Positions 6,536-12,932 of a stretch of 12,932 nucleotides of DNA are shown here, piece by piece. Made by a program: the position numbers and the translations under genes. This stretch comes from Hyphomicrobiales bacterium (GTDB lineage Bacteria; Pseudomonadota; Alphaproteobacteria; Rhizobiales; HXMU1428-3), in assembly GCA_021775385.1 (NCBI GenBank), contig JAJFHW010000372.1:1-12932 (forward strand). The letters run 5' to 3'. The notes beneath the pieces were generated by a model. It did no database searches, was not told the DNA's origin, and saw only the letters and a program-made list of their open reading frames with translations. Every line of letters starts with the position of its first letter. Position 1 is the stretch's first letter.

Positions 6536-6994
6536 TTATTCAGCTGCACGCCCTTTGCCTAATAATTTACGCAAATCACGCACCTTACTGCGTGCTGCAT
6601 TCCGTGCATCTTCAAACTGGGTGGGCTCCCACATCTGGAATTTATCCCCAAGTCCAACGAAGGTCACTTGCCCATCAAAGCCTGCAACATCACGTAAACG
6701 TTGCGGCAATACAATACGACCATCGCTATCTATTTTTAAATATTCACTTTCACCAAATAGAGCTGTCGCCAACTGATCTTTTTCATCAGAATAAGGCGCC
6801 AAGTCCTCTAAAAGTCCACGAATATGCTTCACCAAACGAGGCCCACCAGCATCCAAAGCCGCGCTATCAAGCGCCGGGTGGCAAAATATTTCATCAGATT
6901 GTTCTTTAGCTAAAACAGCGCGAAACGATGCCGGAACAGAAACACGCCCTTTGGCGTCGATCTTATTAGTAAAGCTGGAAACAAACTCATCCAT
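6536..6994 (-). CDS. mraZ: Transcriptional regulator MraZ
   Basis: MraZ is a DNA-binding protein with two AbrB/SpoVT-like half-domains that controls the division and cell-wall cluster it heads. In E. coli it represses its own promoter by binding TGGG direct repeats. The 152-aa product begins MDEFVSSFTNKIDAKGRVSVPASFR, with the first DxxxR motif DAKGR (13-17) and the second DSDGR (89-93) followed by IVLPQRLR, exactly the duplicated family signature. Length is normal. The first ATG (6994) gives the expected N-terminus, although no strong Shine-Dalgarno is visible. A 10-bp-phased TGGG array about 320 bp upstream could be its binding site. Confidence 0.96.
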   Translation of the reverse strand: MDEFVSSFTNKIDAKGRVSVPASFRAVLAKEQSDEIFCHPALDSAALDAGGPRLVKHIRGLLEDLAPYSDEKDQLATALFGESEYLKIDSDGRIVLPQRLRDVAGFDGQVTFVGLGDKFQMWEPTQFEDARNAARSKVRDLRKLLGKGRAAE

Positions 6995-7107
6995 CTAACA
7001 CGGCTTTCAGATCTCAATTAACAGACAACCAATATGAAATGACCTAGCCCTTAGATTTAGCTAAATCCCTCCAGTGGCTTATCCCCCTGAAATTCAGTCC
7101 CATCCTA

Positions 7108-7137
7108 AAATTTGAGTAGCCCCTTGCACTCAAATTT
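7108..7137. other. Perfect 10-bp inverted repeat upstream of mraZ
   Basis: AAATTTGAGT (7108-7117) and ACTCAAATTT (7128-7137) are exact reverse complements separated by 10 nt, centred about 128 bp upstream of the mraZ start. The spacing, one helical turn between arms, suits either a dimeric regulator site or a leader-RNA hairpin. No T-run follows on either strand. Confidence 0.45.
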
Positions 7138-7310
7138 CATAACAAAGCCCCCGCTTCATCCCCCAAATTCTGTGTCCTCAAGTACGCCTTAAGTCAGACC
7201 TCATTTAAGAACAAAGATGATGTGTGAAAAAAATGGGGGTGGCGGCTCATATCCTGTGGCCTCTTTGGAAGTGAGCTAACACCATCCCCCAATGCCCCAC
7301 ATCATCCGAA

Positions 7311-7363
7311 TGGGTATCTATGGGATACTCTGGGATATTATGGGTGTCAATGGAAATTAATGG
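7311..7363 (+). promoter_or_regulatory. 10-bp-phased TGGG repeat array, candidate MraZ boxes
   Basis: TGGG occurs at 7311, 7321, 7331 and 7341, followed by TGG at 7351 and 7361, all exactly 10 bp apart. MraZ of E. coli is known to bind direct repeats of TGGGN separated by 5 nt, which is the same 10-bp period. The array lies upstream of mraZ but reads on the opposite strand from the gene and about 320 bp from its start, farther than I would expect. Six phased units by chance is improbable. Confidence 0.55.
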
Positions 7364-7458
7364 TTTATTTAGGTTTAAACATGGGTTCATACTGACAAAA
7401 AGAACTTCAAAATAATCGTTCATCTAAAAAACAAGCAGCAATATCAATGGTTTAATGA

Positions 7459-7632
7459 ATTTTTCTTGAAGCAAGACAGTATGTGGCCGTTTTACCACCA
7501 CAAGTAGATTTCACCAGAACTGTTGATAAAGCGGGTAAAAAAATAAGAAATACTGAGAAAACAACCGAAGGAAAATCACTCAGTTTGACGAGTGATTTGG
7601 AAAAACAAATAGAAAACAAGTATCTAATTTGA
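7459..7632 (+). pseudogene. Possible remnant of an unidentified coding sequence
   Basis: A stop-free stretch of 57 codons with no ATG runs from the stop at 7456-7458 to the TGA at 7630-7632. Its translation (containing ARQYVAVLPPQVDFTRTVD and a hydrophilic Lys/Glu-rich tail) looks protein-like, while the opposite strand gives a less natural Ser/Leu/Phe-rich 62-aa frame (7452-7640). There is no ribosome site, and I do not recognise the sequence. It may be the 3' end of a decayed gene or simply chance. Confidence 0.2.
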
Positions 7633-7786
7633 TTATTCATGACCTATAGTTGATCTTAAAAATTTGAGAACAAAACCAGGCACAGAATTGACAGAACCAG
7701 CCCGGAAATGGCACAACCGTGCAAGAGCCCTTCTAAGGCGACAGAAAACGTAAAATAATTAGTCCTAAAACTTAGGAAAGCCGAGT

Positions 7787-8182
7787 ATGAGCAACGTTGC
7801 CGCATCTAGTTTCACTGTAACATCATGGGAAGAACAACCCTTCGATGGGCCCTCAGATGGACTAAAAATAACACAAGCCATAGTCACAACAAGTTTTGCT
7901 GGAGATATAACGGGCGTAGGTTCCGTTATTTACATTATGAAGCATCAGGCAAACGGCATGGCAAACTTCATTGGCTTGCAACAAATTAACGGCTCTATCG
8001 GCAATCTCAAAGGAAGCTTCGCCATTGAACAAAATGGTTTCTTTGATGGAAAAGAAGCAAAGGGCACCTGTGTCGTACAAAAAGGCTCCGGCACAGGTGA
8101 TTTCGCCAATCTAAATGGTGAGGGTGAGTTCGTCGCCCCCATGGGCAAAGAAGGCAGCCTAAATCTCAACTACAATCTTTAA
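7787..8182 (+). CDS. DUF3224 domain-containing protein
   Basis: The 131-aa product matches my memory of the DUF3224 family, small single-domain beta-barrel proteins of unknown function related in fold to allene oxide cyclase-like barrels. Recognisable elements are FTVTSWEEQPFD near the start, the alternating strand pattern SFAGDITGVGSVIYIM, then ANFIGLQQINGSIGNLKGSFAIEQNGFFDG and the closing GSGTGDFANLNGEGEF. There is no signal peptide or membrane segment, so it should be cytoplasmic. AGGA lies 9 nt before the ATG. It is the only plus-strand gene between mraZ and djlA, ends 15 bp from the convergent GST gene and has a TTGACA at 7688-7693 without a good -10. It looks like an accessory insertion; its role is unknown. 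Confidence 0.88.
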   Translation: MSNVAASSFTVTSWEEQPFDGPSDGLKITQAIVTTSFAGDITGVGSVIYIMKHQANGMANFIGLQQINGSIGNLKGSFAIEQNGFFDGKEAKGTCVVQKGSGTGDFANLNGEGEFVAPMGKEGSLNLNYNL

Positions 8183-8197
8183 AACAACTACCAGTAT

Positions 8198-8806
8198 TTA
8201 AACCGCTGGATCTTCCGGTACAGTCGCCTGCATAGATGCACGCAATCTCATTTCCTGATACCAGGCAGAAAGTTCAGGATGCCGATCACGCCATTTAAGA
8301 TGCGGCATACGAAAATCAACGTAGGCCATCGCACAAGCAATCGATATATGACCTAGATTCAATTTAGCATCCATTCCCTTAATCATTTTAGCCGCAGCCC
8401 CAACGCCACGAGCAACCGCAATCTCATCACGAACTATTTTTTCTTTTATTTGCTTGTCCGCCGGTCGCTTGCGCTCAAGAATAGATCGAATGGCAACATC
8501 AATCATAGTATCAGCATGAGCCTCAGCTTGCAGCACAAACCAGCGACTTGCCCCAGCTTCGGGTACAAATTTAGGGCCCTGCATATTACTTTCAATATAA
8601 TCGACTATGAGTTTACTATCATAAAACACCACACCATTCGTCAAAATCATAACAGGCACACGGCTCATAGGGTTATGAGCAACAAGTTCTTTAGGGTCTT
8701 CAAAGGCATTAACATTTTCAACTTCAATATCATCAAAACCTTTTTCAATGAGCAACACACGCACCTTACGAACAAATGGTGATGTTTGGCTACCTATGAG
8801 TCTCAT
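8198..8806 (-). CDS. yibF: Glutathione S-transferase family protein, YibF-like
   Basis: This is a soluble two-domain protein of the GST superfamily; the substrate is unknown. The 202-aa product begins MRLIGSQTSPFVRKVRVLLIEKG, very close to E. coli YibF, with the thioredoxin-like N-domain (1-78), the cis-proline VPV (51-53) and the glutathione gamma-glutamyl contact in FYDSKLI (about 61-67). The helical C-domain contains AEAHADTMIDVAI and HISIACAMAYVDFR, also like YibF. GGAG lies 7 nt before the ATG. It is 88 bp downstream of rnpB on the same strand and convergent with the DUF3224 gene. The symbol is by similarity to remembered E. coli sequence; orthology is likely but not proven. Confidence 0.9.
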   Translation of the reverse strand: MRLIGSQTSPFVRKVRVLLIEKGFDDIEVENVNAFEDPKELVAHNPMSRVPVMILTNGVVFYDSKLIVDYIESNMQGPKFVPEAGASRWFVLQAEAHADTMIDVAIRSILERKRPADKQIKEKIVRDEIAVARGVGAAAKMIKGMDAKLNLGHISIACAMAYVDFRMPHLKWRDRHPELSAWYQEMRLRASMQATVPEDPAV

Positions 8807-8894
8807 CGCGTTTCTCCAAATTAAAGTTAAATTATTCAGTGACTATGCATTCCAGTGATTTGGCATCTAAGTCAAGTTCAAATCAAAATCTTTA

Positions 8895-9314
8895 GCCAGC
8901 TGGCCTATAAGCCGGGTTCTGTAATGTTCATTAAAAAAACAAACACTGATGACCATTCATCTAGGCTTAATGTTACCACCAAGCTCAAGCAACCAACCCG
9001 GATGTCGTGAAGAAACACACGTCAAATCAACTCATAGAATTAATTTGAAACATCCCTATTTGGTTTTGCTCCGGATGGGGTTTACCCTGCCACATCTTTT
9101 ACAAGATGTGCGGTGCGCTCTTACCACACCCTTTCACCCTTACCTAACTAAGTCAGGCGGTTTACTTTCTGCGGCACTTTCCCTAAGGTTCAGCTCCCAT
9201 GCAAGCATGAAAACCTCCCTCGCCGGGATTTCCCCGGCATCCTGTTTCCTTGGAGCCCGGACTTTCCTCTTAAACTCTAACAAGTAGAGCCAAGCGATCA
9301 TCCAGCCAGCTGAC
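8895..9314 (-). ncRNA. rnpB: RNase P RNA, bacterial class A
   Basis: RNase P RNA is the catalytic RNA that removes 5' leaders from pre-tRNAs together with the RnpA protein. The minus strand carries GAGGAAAGTCCGGGCTCC (9269-9252), the conserved 5' core, then the P-helix ATGCCGGGGAAATCCCGGC, the GGGTGAAAGGGTGTGGTAAG region with AGAGCGCACCGC, and near the 3' end AGAACCCGGCTTATAGGCC. The ends were set from P1: GTCAGCTGGC (9314-9305) pairs with GCCAGCTGGC (8904-8895) over 10 bp with one G-U. A length of about 420 nt suits alphaproteobacteria. End positions may be off by a few nucleotides. Confidence 0.95.
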
Positions 9315-9323
9315 ATGTTATGT

Positions 9324-9352
9324 GTGATGCAATCAATCTTGAAAAAGGTCAA
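9324..9352 (-). promoter_or_regulatory. Candidate rnpB promoter overlapping the amidase stop codon
   Basis: TTGACC (9352-9347) could serve as a -35; a 17-bp spacer leads to CATCAC (9329-9324), a poor -10, and the start would fall near 9316, fitting the P1-derived RNA end. The TGA inside TTGACC is the stop codon of the amidase gene. The weak -10 makes this tentative. Confidence 0.4.
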
Positions 9353-10188
9353 GCTTTAATCATACCTAGCAATTGATCAACGAGATCAATTGTTTGAAGA
9401 TCAAGCATTCCATCAACTTTTGAAGTTCGATAATGACGTTGAAAAGCTGTAACAACCTGAGCGGTGCGCTGATCTAACTCACCAGTAATTTCAATCCCAT
9501 AACCAATGGCCAAAAACTTGCGCTGCAATTCAATTAACAAAGCTTCTTCCAAATCAGGACATTTATTATCAACCTCATCATCAGCCTCTAGCCAAAGCCC
9601 AACGCCTTTTTTCGCAAGTCTTCTCCAATCAAAATGAGCACCTGGGTCTTGCTTACGGTGAGGAGCTACATCAGAATGCCCCAACACTCTATGAGGTTTG
9701 ATTTTATGTCGTTTAACAATATCAGCGCACAGCTCAGTTACGGCAACCATTTGCGCTTCACCATAAGAAGGCACTCGTTGAAGCGCATAACCTTGGTTCT
9801 GGATCTCAATCCCAATTGAACAAGAATTAATATCAGTCTCACCCGCCCATTCAGCTTCGCCAGCATGCCAAGCTCTGTGTTTCTCGGCGACCATTTGAAT
9901 AATACGCCCTCGCCCATCAACCAAATAATGGGAAGAAACACCACCTTCAGGTGTGGTCAGCAATTGAAGAGCATAGTCATTGGTAGGTGTCGCCGTATAA
10001 TGGAGTAACAACAAGTCAATTTTAACGGCGGGGCAATGAGCAGAGCCTGTTTGAATAGCAGCAGGGTCACATAAATTAACCGTAGCTCGCCGCTCATTAA
10101 AATTAACAGACGGAACCCAATCTCCATCTTTCAAAAGCGCTGTATCTGTTGGAATAGGTAGGCTTGAAACATCAATATCTTCAGACAC
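9349..10188 (-). CDS. N-acetylmuramoyl-L-alanine amidase, Amidase_2 with C-terminal peptidoglycan-binding domain
   Basis: This zinc amidase family cleaves the bond between (anhydro)MurNAc and L-Ala of peptidoglycan or muropeptides. The 279-aa product has the Amidase_2 fold (about 45-195). The expected zinc ligands are H63 (in LLLHYTAT), H171 (in GHSDVAPHRKQDPG) and D181; the catalytic residues would be E128 (SIGIEIQN) and K179, spaced as in AmpD. A PG_binding_1-like domain follows (about 213-275), an AmiD/AmpD-like arrangement. No signal peptide or lipobox is visible, so a cytoplasmic recycling role like AmpD is possible despite the wall-binding domain. The start is a GTG, chosen because AAGGA lies 6 nt before it; the ATG two bases upstream is out of frame. 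It lies between djlA and rnpB on the same strand. Confidence 0.93.
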   Translation of the reverse strand: MSEDIDVSSLPIPTDTALLKDGDWVPSVNFNERRATVNLCDPAAIQTGSAHCPAVKIDLLLLHYTATPTNDYALQLLTTPEGGVSSHYLVDGRGRIIQMVAEKHRAWHAGEAEWAGETDINSCSIGIEIQNQGYALQRVPSYGEAQMVAVTELCADIVKRHKIKPHRVLGHSDVAPHRKQDPGAHFDWRRLAKKGVGLWLEADDEVDNKCPDLEEALLIELQRKFLAIGYGIEITGELDQRTAQVVTAFQRHYRTSKVDGMLDLQTIDLVDQLLGMIKA

Positions 10189-10259
10189 ATCAATTCCTTA
10201 TTATTTGGCGCTTCAGTTGCACACACTTTAGTGCGTCCTCAGGTTGCCCACTAGCAAAC

Positions 10260-10274
10260 GGCGCGGCATCCGCG
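10260..10274. other. GC-rich perfect hairpin between djlA and the amidase gene
   Basis: GCGCGG and CCGCGC form a 6-bp stem around a 3-nt loop in the 128-bp gap. A second weak stem, CCCAA/TTGGG, lies just after the djlA stop with TTTTT five bases beyond it on the minus strand. Either could cause partial termination, but neither is a convincing terminator. Confidence 0.3.
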
Positions 10275-10316
10275 CAATCTAAAAACTACACCCAATTTTT
10301 GGGCGGAATATACAAG

Positions 10317-11036
10317 TTAAAGCCCGCGTTGTTTGGATACAACATCATAAGCTTCATTAATCCCCTGCAACCGCTCTGTTGCAATGGCAATAAATTCTTC
10401 AGGCACACCGCGTGCGATTAATTTATCCGGATGATTATCACGAACAAGCTGGCGATAATGTGATTTTAGATCATCATCTGATGCATCTGGCTCAAGCCCT
10501 AATATCTGATAGGGGTTTTCTTTTTTATTAATCACATGCCGCGCTTGAATATTAGCAAATTCACTTTCAGAAAAACCAAAAATGCGAGCTACCTCTTCTA
10601 GAAAAGCAATCTCGTTAGGATGAAGAATATTATCAGCCTTTGCAATGTGGAACAAACCATCGAGCACATCAGATAAAATTTGTTTTTCGCCCTTCATGCA
10701 GGTTGCTAACTGTTTGGCATAAGCATCAAACCCAGCCACATCTTGCTTTGCTAAATCAAAAAGACGAGCCACATTTTTTATATCATCATCGGGAACTTTA
10801 AAAACTTCTTTAAAGGCTTTAATTTCGTCTTGAACAACAACTCCGTCGGCTTTAGCCATCTTGGCCCCAAGCGCGATCACACCAACTGTAAAGGCAACTT
10901 CACAATCGCTCGGGCGTTCTTCTTCCATCCAATGGTCAACAGCAAAATGCCCGGCCATTAAGCCAAGCACACCACCAACTGGCCCGCCAACGGCAAGGCC
11001 AGCAGCACCACCAGCAAGCTTTCCCCAAATAGACAT
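10317..11036 (-). CDS. djlA: DjlA-type co-chaperone with TerB and DnaJ domains
   Basis: J-domain proteins stimulate the ATPase of DnaK; DjlA is the membrane-tethered form. The 239-aa product starts with a glycine-rich hydrophobic segment (about 8-33, GGPVGGVLGLMAG) like the DjlA membrane anchor, continues with a helical TerB-like domain (about 45-160, including the acidic KADG and KADN repeats at 62-65 and 133-136) and ends with a J domain (about 173-235) carrying the essential HPD motif at 202-204. Domain order matches alphaproteobacterial DjlA. AAGGA is 11 nt upstream of the ATG. It is divergent from the oxoprolinase gene and followed at 128 bp by the amidase. Clients are unknown. Confidence 0.92.
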   Translation of the reverse strand: MSIWGKLAGGAAGLAVGGPVGGVLGLMAGHFAVDHWMEEERPSDCEVAFTVGVIALGAKMAKADGVVVQDEIKAFKEVFKVPDDDIKNVARLFDLAKQDVAGFDAYAKQLATCMKGEKQILSDVLDGLFHIAKADNILHPNEIAFLEEVARIFGFSESEFANIQARHVINKKENPYQILGLEPDASDDDLKSHYRQLVRDNHPDKLIARGVPEEFIAIATERLQGINEAYDVVSKQRGL

Positions 11037-11293
11037 TTTGCAAACATTCCTTAAACTAGATGCGAGACCATCAAAAAACCAGCCAACATCTTACAATCGT
11101 TACATAGCTAACCGAAAAACCAAACCGGCCAGCATCTCTTTTATTTTCTCTTTTATGTGTTATTTATAATATGTTTTCATCAATTTAACAGCCCCTTTAA
11201 AAATGCCAGTAACTTTATAAAACTCATTCTGTAGAATGATTTACTTTTCGCAACAAACCTACAAGTCCGGCAAAACCCATATATCGAGCTAAA
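11037..11293. other. Divergent intergenic region with a dyad
   Basis: This AT-rich region of 257 bp must carry promoters for djlA (minus) and the oxoprolinase (plus), but I cannot assign -35/-10 boxes with confidence. TCATTCT (11224-11230) and AGAATGA (11233-11239) form a perfect 7-bp dyad with a 2-bp spacer, about 55 bp before the oxoprolinase start, and could be an operator. Confidence 0.35.
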
Positions 11294-12932
11294 ATGAACA
11301 CCAGCAAATCCCTAAAACCTAAAAAAGAAAATCAAACAGAAAACAATAAATGGTCTTTCTGGATTGATCGCGGCGGCACATTCACAGACATTTTAGCAAA
11401 AGCCCCAAATGGTGAATTACACCCCCTAAAGCTCCTTTCAGAAAACCCTGATGCATATGAAGACGCAGCCATAGAAGGCATCAGACAATCATTAAGCCTA
11501 AAACCGTCAGATCCAATTCCAGCTCATATGATTGATACGGTTAAAATGGGAACAACCGTCGCAACAAACGCCCTTCTCGAGCATAAAGGAGAACCAACGC
11601 TCCTACTAACAAGTTCAGGGTTATCAGATGTCTTAGAAATCGGCACTCAGGCCCGAGCAGACATCTTCGCTCTAAACATCATCAAACCTCAAATGCTCTA
11701 TAGCAAATCCATTCCCATAGAAGAACGCATAAATGCTGATGGCACCATAATCATCCCACTCAATAAGAAAAAAACAAAAAAAGTACTACAAGAACAATTT
11801 GATAATGGCCTACGCTCAGTTGCCATCCTTTTAATGCACAGCTACAAATTCCCGGTTCATGAAAAAGAAATCGCAAAACTTGCCAAAGAAATCGGCTACA
11901 CTCAAATCTCCACCAGTCACAAAACCAGCCCATTAATCAAATACATCCCACGCGGCGACACAACAGTAATAGATGCATATCTCTCACCAATCCTACATCA
12001 CTACACATCCCAAATAGCTAAAAAGCTAAACATCAACATATCAAACACCAACTCATCAAATATAGACCTCACTTTCATGACCTCATCAGGGGGACTAACT
12101 TCTTATGATAAATTTGATGGCAAAGACGCCATTTTGTCTGGCCCAGCCGGTGGCATTGTTGGTGCTGCAAGAACAGCTGCCAATGCAGGCATAGATAAAA
12201 TCTTATGTTTCGATATGGGAGGCACCTCAACTGATGTCGCACATTTCGCAGGACACTATGATGTCAGTTTCGAGACAGAAATCGCCGGACATCGCCTCCA
12301 ATCTCCAATGCTTCATATTCACACCGTCGCAGCTGGTGGCGGATCAATCCTCACATATAAAAACCAAAGGCTAGCAGCCGGACCTGAAAGCGCTGGCGCA
12401 AATCCAGGCCCAATGAGTTACGGTAAAGGCGGGCCTTTAACAATTACAGATGCCAATCTAATAACAGGCCGCATCAACAAAGATTACTTCCCACATATTT
12501 TTGGCCCAAATCAAAACGAACCCTTAAACCTTGATACCGTCAAAGACGCCTTTAAAAATCGTGCCGACGAAATTAACAAGCAATCAGAGGCCGATCTCAC
12601 AGCTGAAACATGCGCAGAAGGCTACTTGAAAATTGCGAATGAAAACATGGCCGCCGCTATTAAAAAAATATCTATCGAGCGCGGCATTGATATCAAAGAT
12701 TACACCCTGCAATGCTATGGCGGTGCTGGCGGTCAACATGCAGCAGATATTGCCGACTTACTAGGCGTGAAAAGAATATTCATCCACAAACATTCAAGTC
12801 TTTTATCAGCTTACGGCATGGGGCTTGCCAGACAATCCGCCCGAAGAAGTAAAATGATATCCCATGCATTATCAACAATCAATAATGACGAGTTCAATAA
12901 TTTAAGAGCGAACCTAACCCAAGAAACAGAAG
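11294..12932 (+). CDS. 5-oxoprolinase / hydantoinase-family protein, 3' end missing
   Basis: Enzymes of this family hydrolyse 5-oxoproline to glutamate with ATP, or related hydantoins. I translated 546 codons from the ATG at 11294, the only ATG after the upstream in-frame stop; the frame is still open at the window edge. Visible are [13 protein letters not shown] (about 22-34), [45 protein letters not shown], the nucleotide-binding [12 protein letters not shown] (about 307-318), [21 protein letters not shown] and [14 protein letters not shown], in the order found in the HyuA-like half. RGGTFTD with SENP right after favours the long fused 5-oxoprolinase (about 1200 aa), but the HyuB-like half lies outside the window. 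No strong ribosome site is present. The codons are A-rich. Confidence 0.92.
   Translation, partial: MNTSKSLKPKKENQTENNKWSFWIDRGGTFTDILAKAPNGELHPLKLLSENPDAYEDAAIEGIRQSLSLKPSDPIPAHMIDTVKMGTTVATNALLEHKGEPTLLLTSSGLSDVLEIGTQARADIFALNIIKPQMLYSKSIPIEERINADGTIIIPLNKKKTKKVLQEQFDNGLRSVAILLMHSYKFPVHEKEIAKLAKEIGYTQISTSHKTSPLIKYIPRGDTTVIDAYLSPILHHYTSQIAKKLNINISNTNSSNIDLTFMTSSGGLTSYDKFDGKDAILSGPAGGIVGAARTAANAGIDKILCFDMGGTSTDVAHFAGHYDVSFETEIAGHRLQSPMLHIHTVAAGGGSILTYKNQRLAAGPESAGANPGPMSYGKGGPLTITDANLITGRINKDYFPHIFGPNQNEPLNLDTVKDAFKNRADEINKQSEADLTAETCAEGYLKIANENMAAAIKKISIERGIDIKDYTLQCYGGAGGQHAADIADLLGVKRIFIHKHSSLLSAYGMGLARQSARRSKMISHALSTINNDEFNNLRANLTQETE

Larger units (their letters stand above)
6995..7786. 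other. Long intergenic region upstream of mraZ
   Basis: About 790 bp hold no confident gene. They contain the mraZ leader, a 10-bp inverted repeat (7108-7137), G-rich tracts on both strands (for example around 7233-7245 and 7283-7299), the phased TGGG array (7311-7363), a doubtful coding remnant (7459-7632) and the DUF3224 leader. I could not place a convincing -35/-10 pair for mraZ. Confidence 0.6.

Noticed and set aside
7311..7363. Phased TGGG units as a CRISPR array or iteron-type origin
   Set aside because: The units are too short and only four bases are conserved, with no longer repeat or spacer structure and no replication gene nearby; MraZ boxes fit better.
7452..7640. 62-aa minus-strand open frame rich in Ser, Leu and Phe
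   Set aside because: The composition looks like an antisense artefact, the ribosome site is poor, and the opposite strand has a more protein-like frame.
8949..9287. 112-aa plus-strand open frame
   Set aside because: It lies antisense to rnpB and has no ribosome site or recognisable motif; a common false call over this RNA.
9140..9352. 70-aa minus-strand open frame starting MTFFKIDCITHN
   Set aside because: It is the RNase P RNA read as protein; the conserved rnpB core sequences explain the region.

Overview
The window looks like the chromosome of an alphaproteobacterium, most likely from the Hyphomicrobiales (Rhizobiales) or a close relative, with AT-leaning DNA. Three things support this: the cell-wall and division order mraZ-rsmH-ftsL-ftsI-murE-murF, the nearby amidase and class A RNase P RNA, and the style of MraZ, FtsL and DjlA. 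I cannot name a genus from the sequence alone.

Layout. Positions 1-6994 (minus strand) carry the start of the dcw cluster, transcribed right to left: mraZ, rsmH, ftsL, ftsI, murE and a truncated murF. FtsL and FtsI overlap by 4 nt. A 726-bp gene-free gap separates ftsI from murE, genes that usually sit close together. Positions 6995-7786 hold the long mraZ upstream region. It contains a 10-bp-phased TGGG array (candidate MraZ boxes), a 10-bp inverted repeat and a doubtful coding remnant. Positions 7787-8806 hold a convergent pair: a DUF3224 protein (plus) and a YibF-like glutathione S-transferase (minus). Positions 8895-9314 (minus) are rnpB. Positions 9349-11036 (minus) are a zinc amidase with a C-terminal peptidoglycan-binding domain, then a TerB-DnaJ co-chaperone of the DjlA type. 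From 11294 (plus) the first 546 codons of a 5-oxoprolinase/hydantoinase-type protein run off the right edge.

How the genes work together. MraZ is the regulator of the cluster. RsmH methylates 16S rRNA. FtsL and FtsI belong to the septal machinery. MurE and MurF add meso-diaminopimelate and D-Ala-D-Ala to the peptidoglycan precursor. The amidase probably recycles or trims peptidoglycan, so most of the window concerns the cell envelope. RNase P RNA, DjlA, the GST and the oxoprolinase are housekeeping or metabolic neighbours.

Most interesting region. The ftsI-murE gap contains two tandem copies, 151 bp apart, of an element of about 105-115 bp. Each copy has three hairpins, and the stems differ between copies in ways that keep the pairing (compensatory changes), while the linkers are conserved. 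I do not recognise it as a known RNA family. A terminator-like hairpin and a second structured segment lie between these copies and murE, so transcription into murE-murF may be separately controlled.
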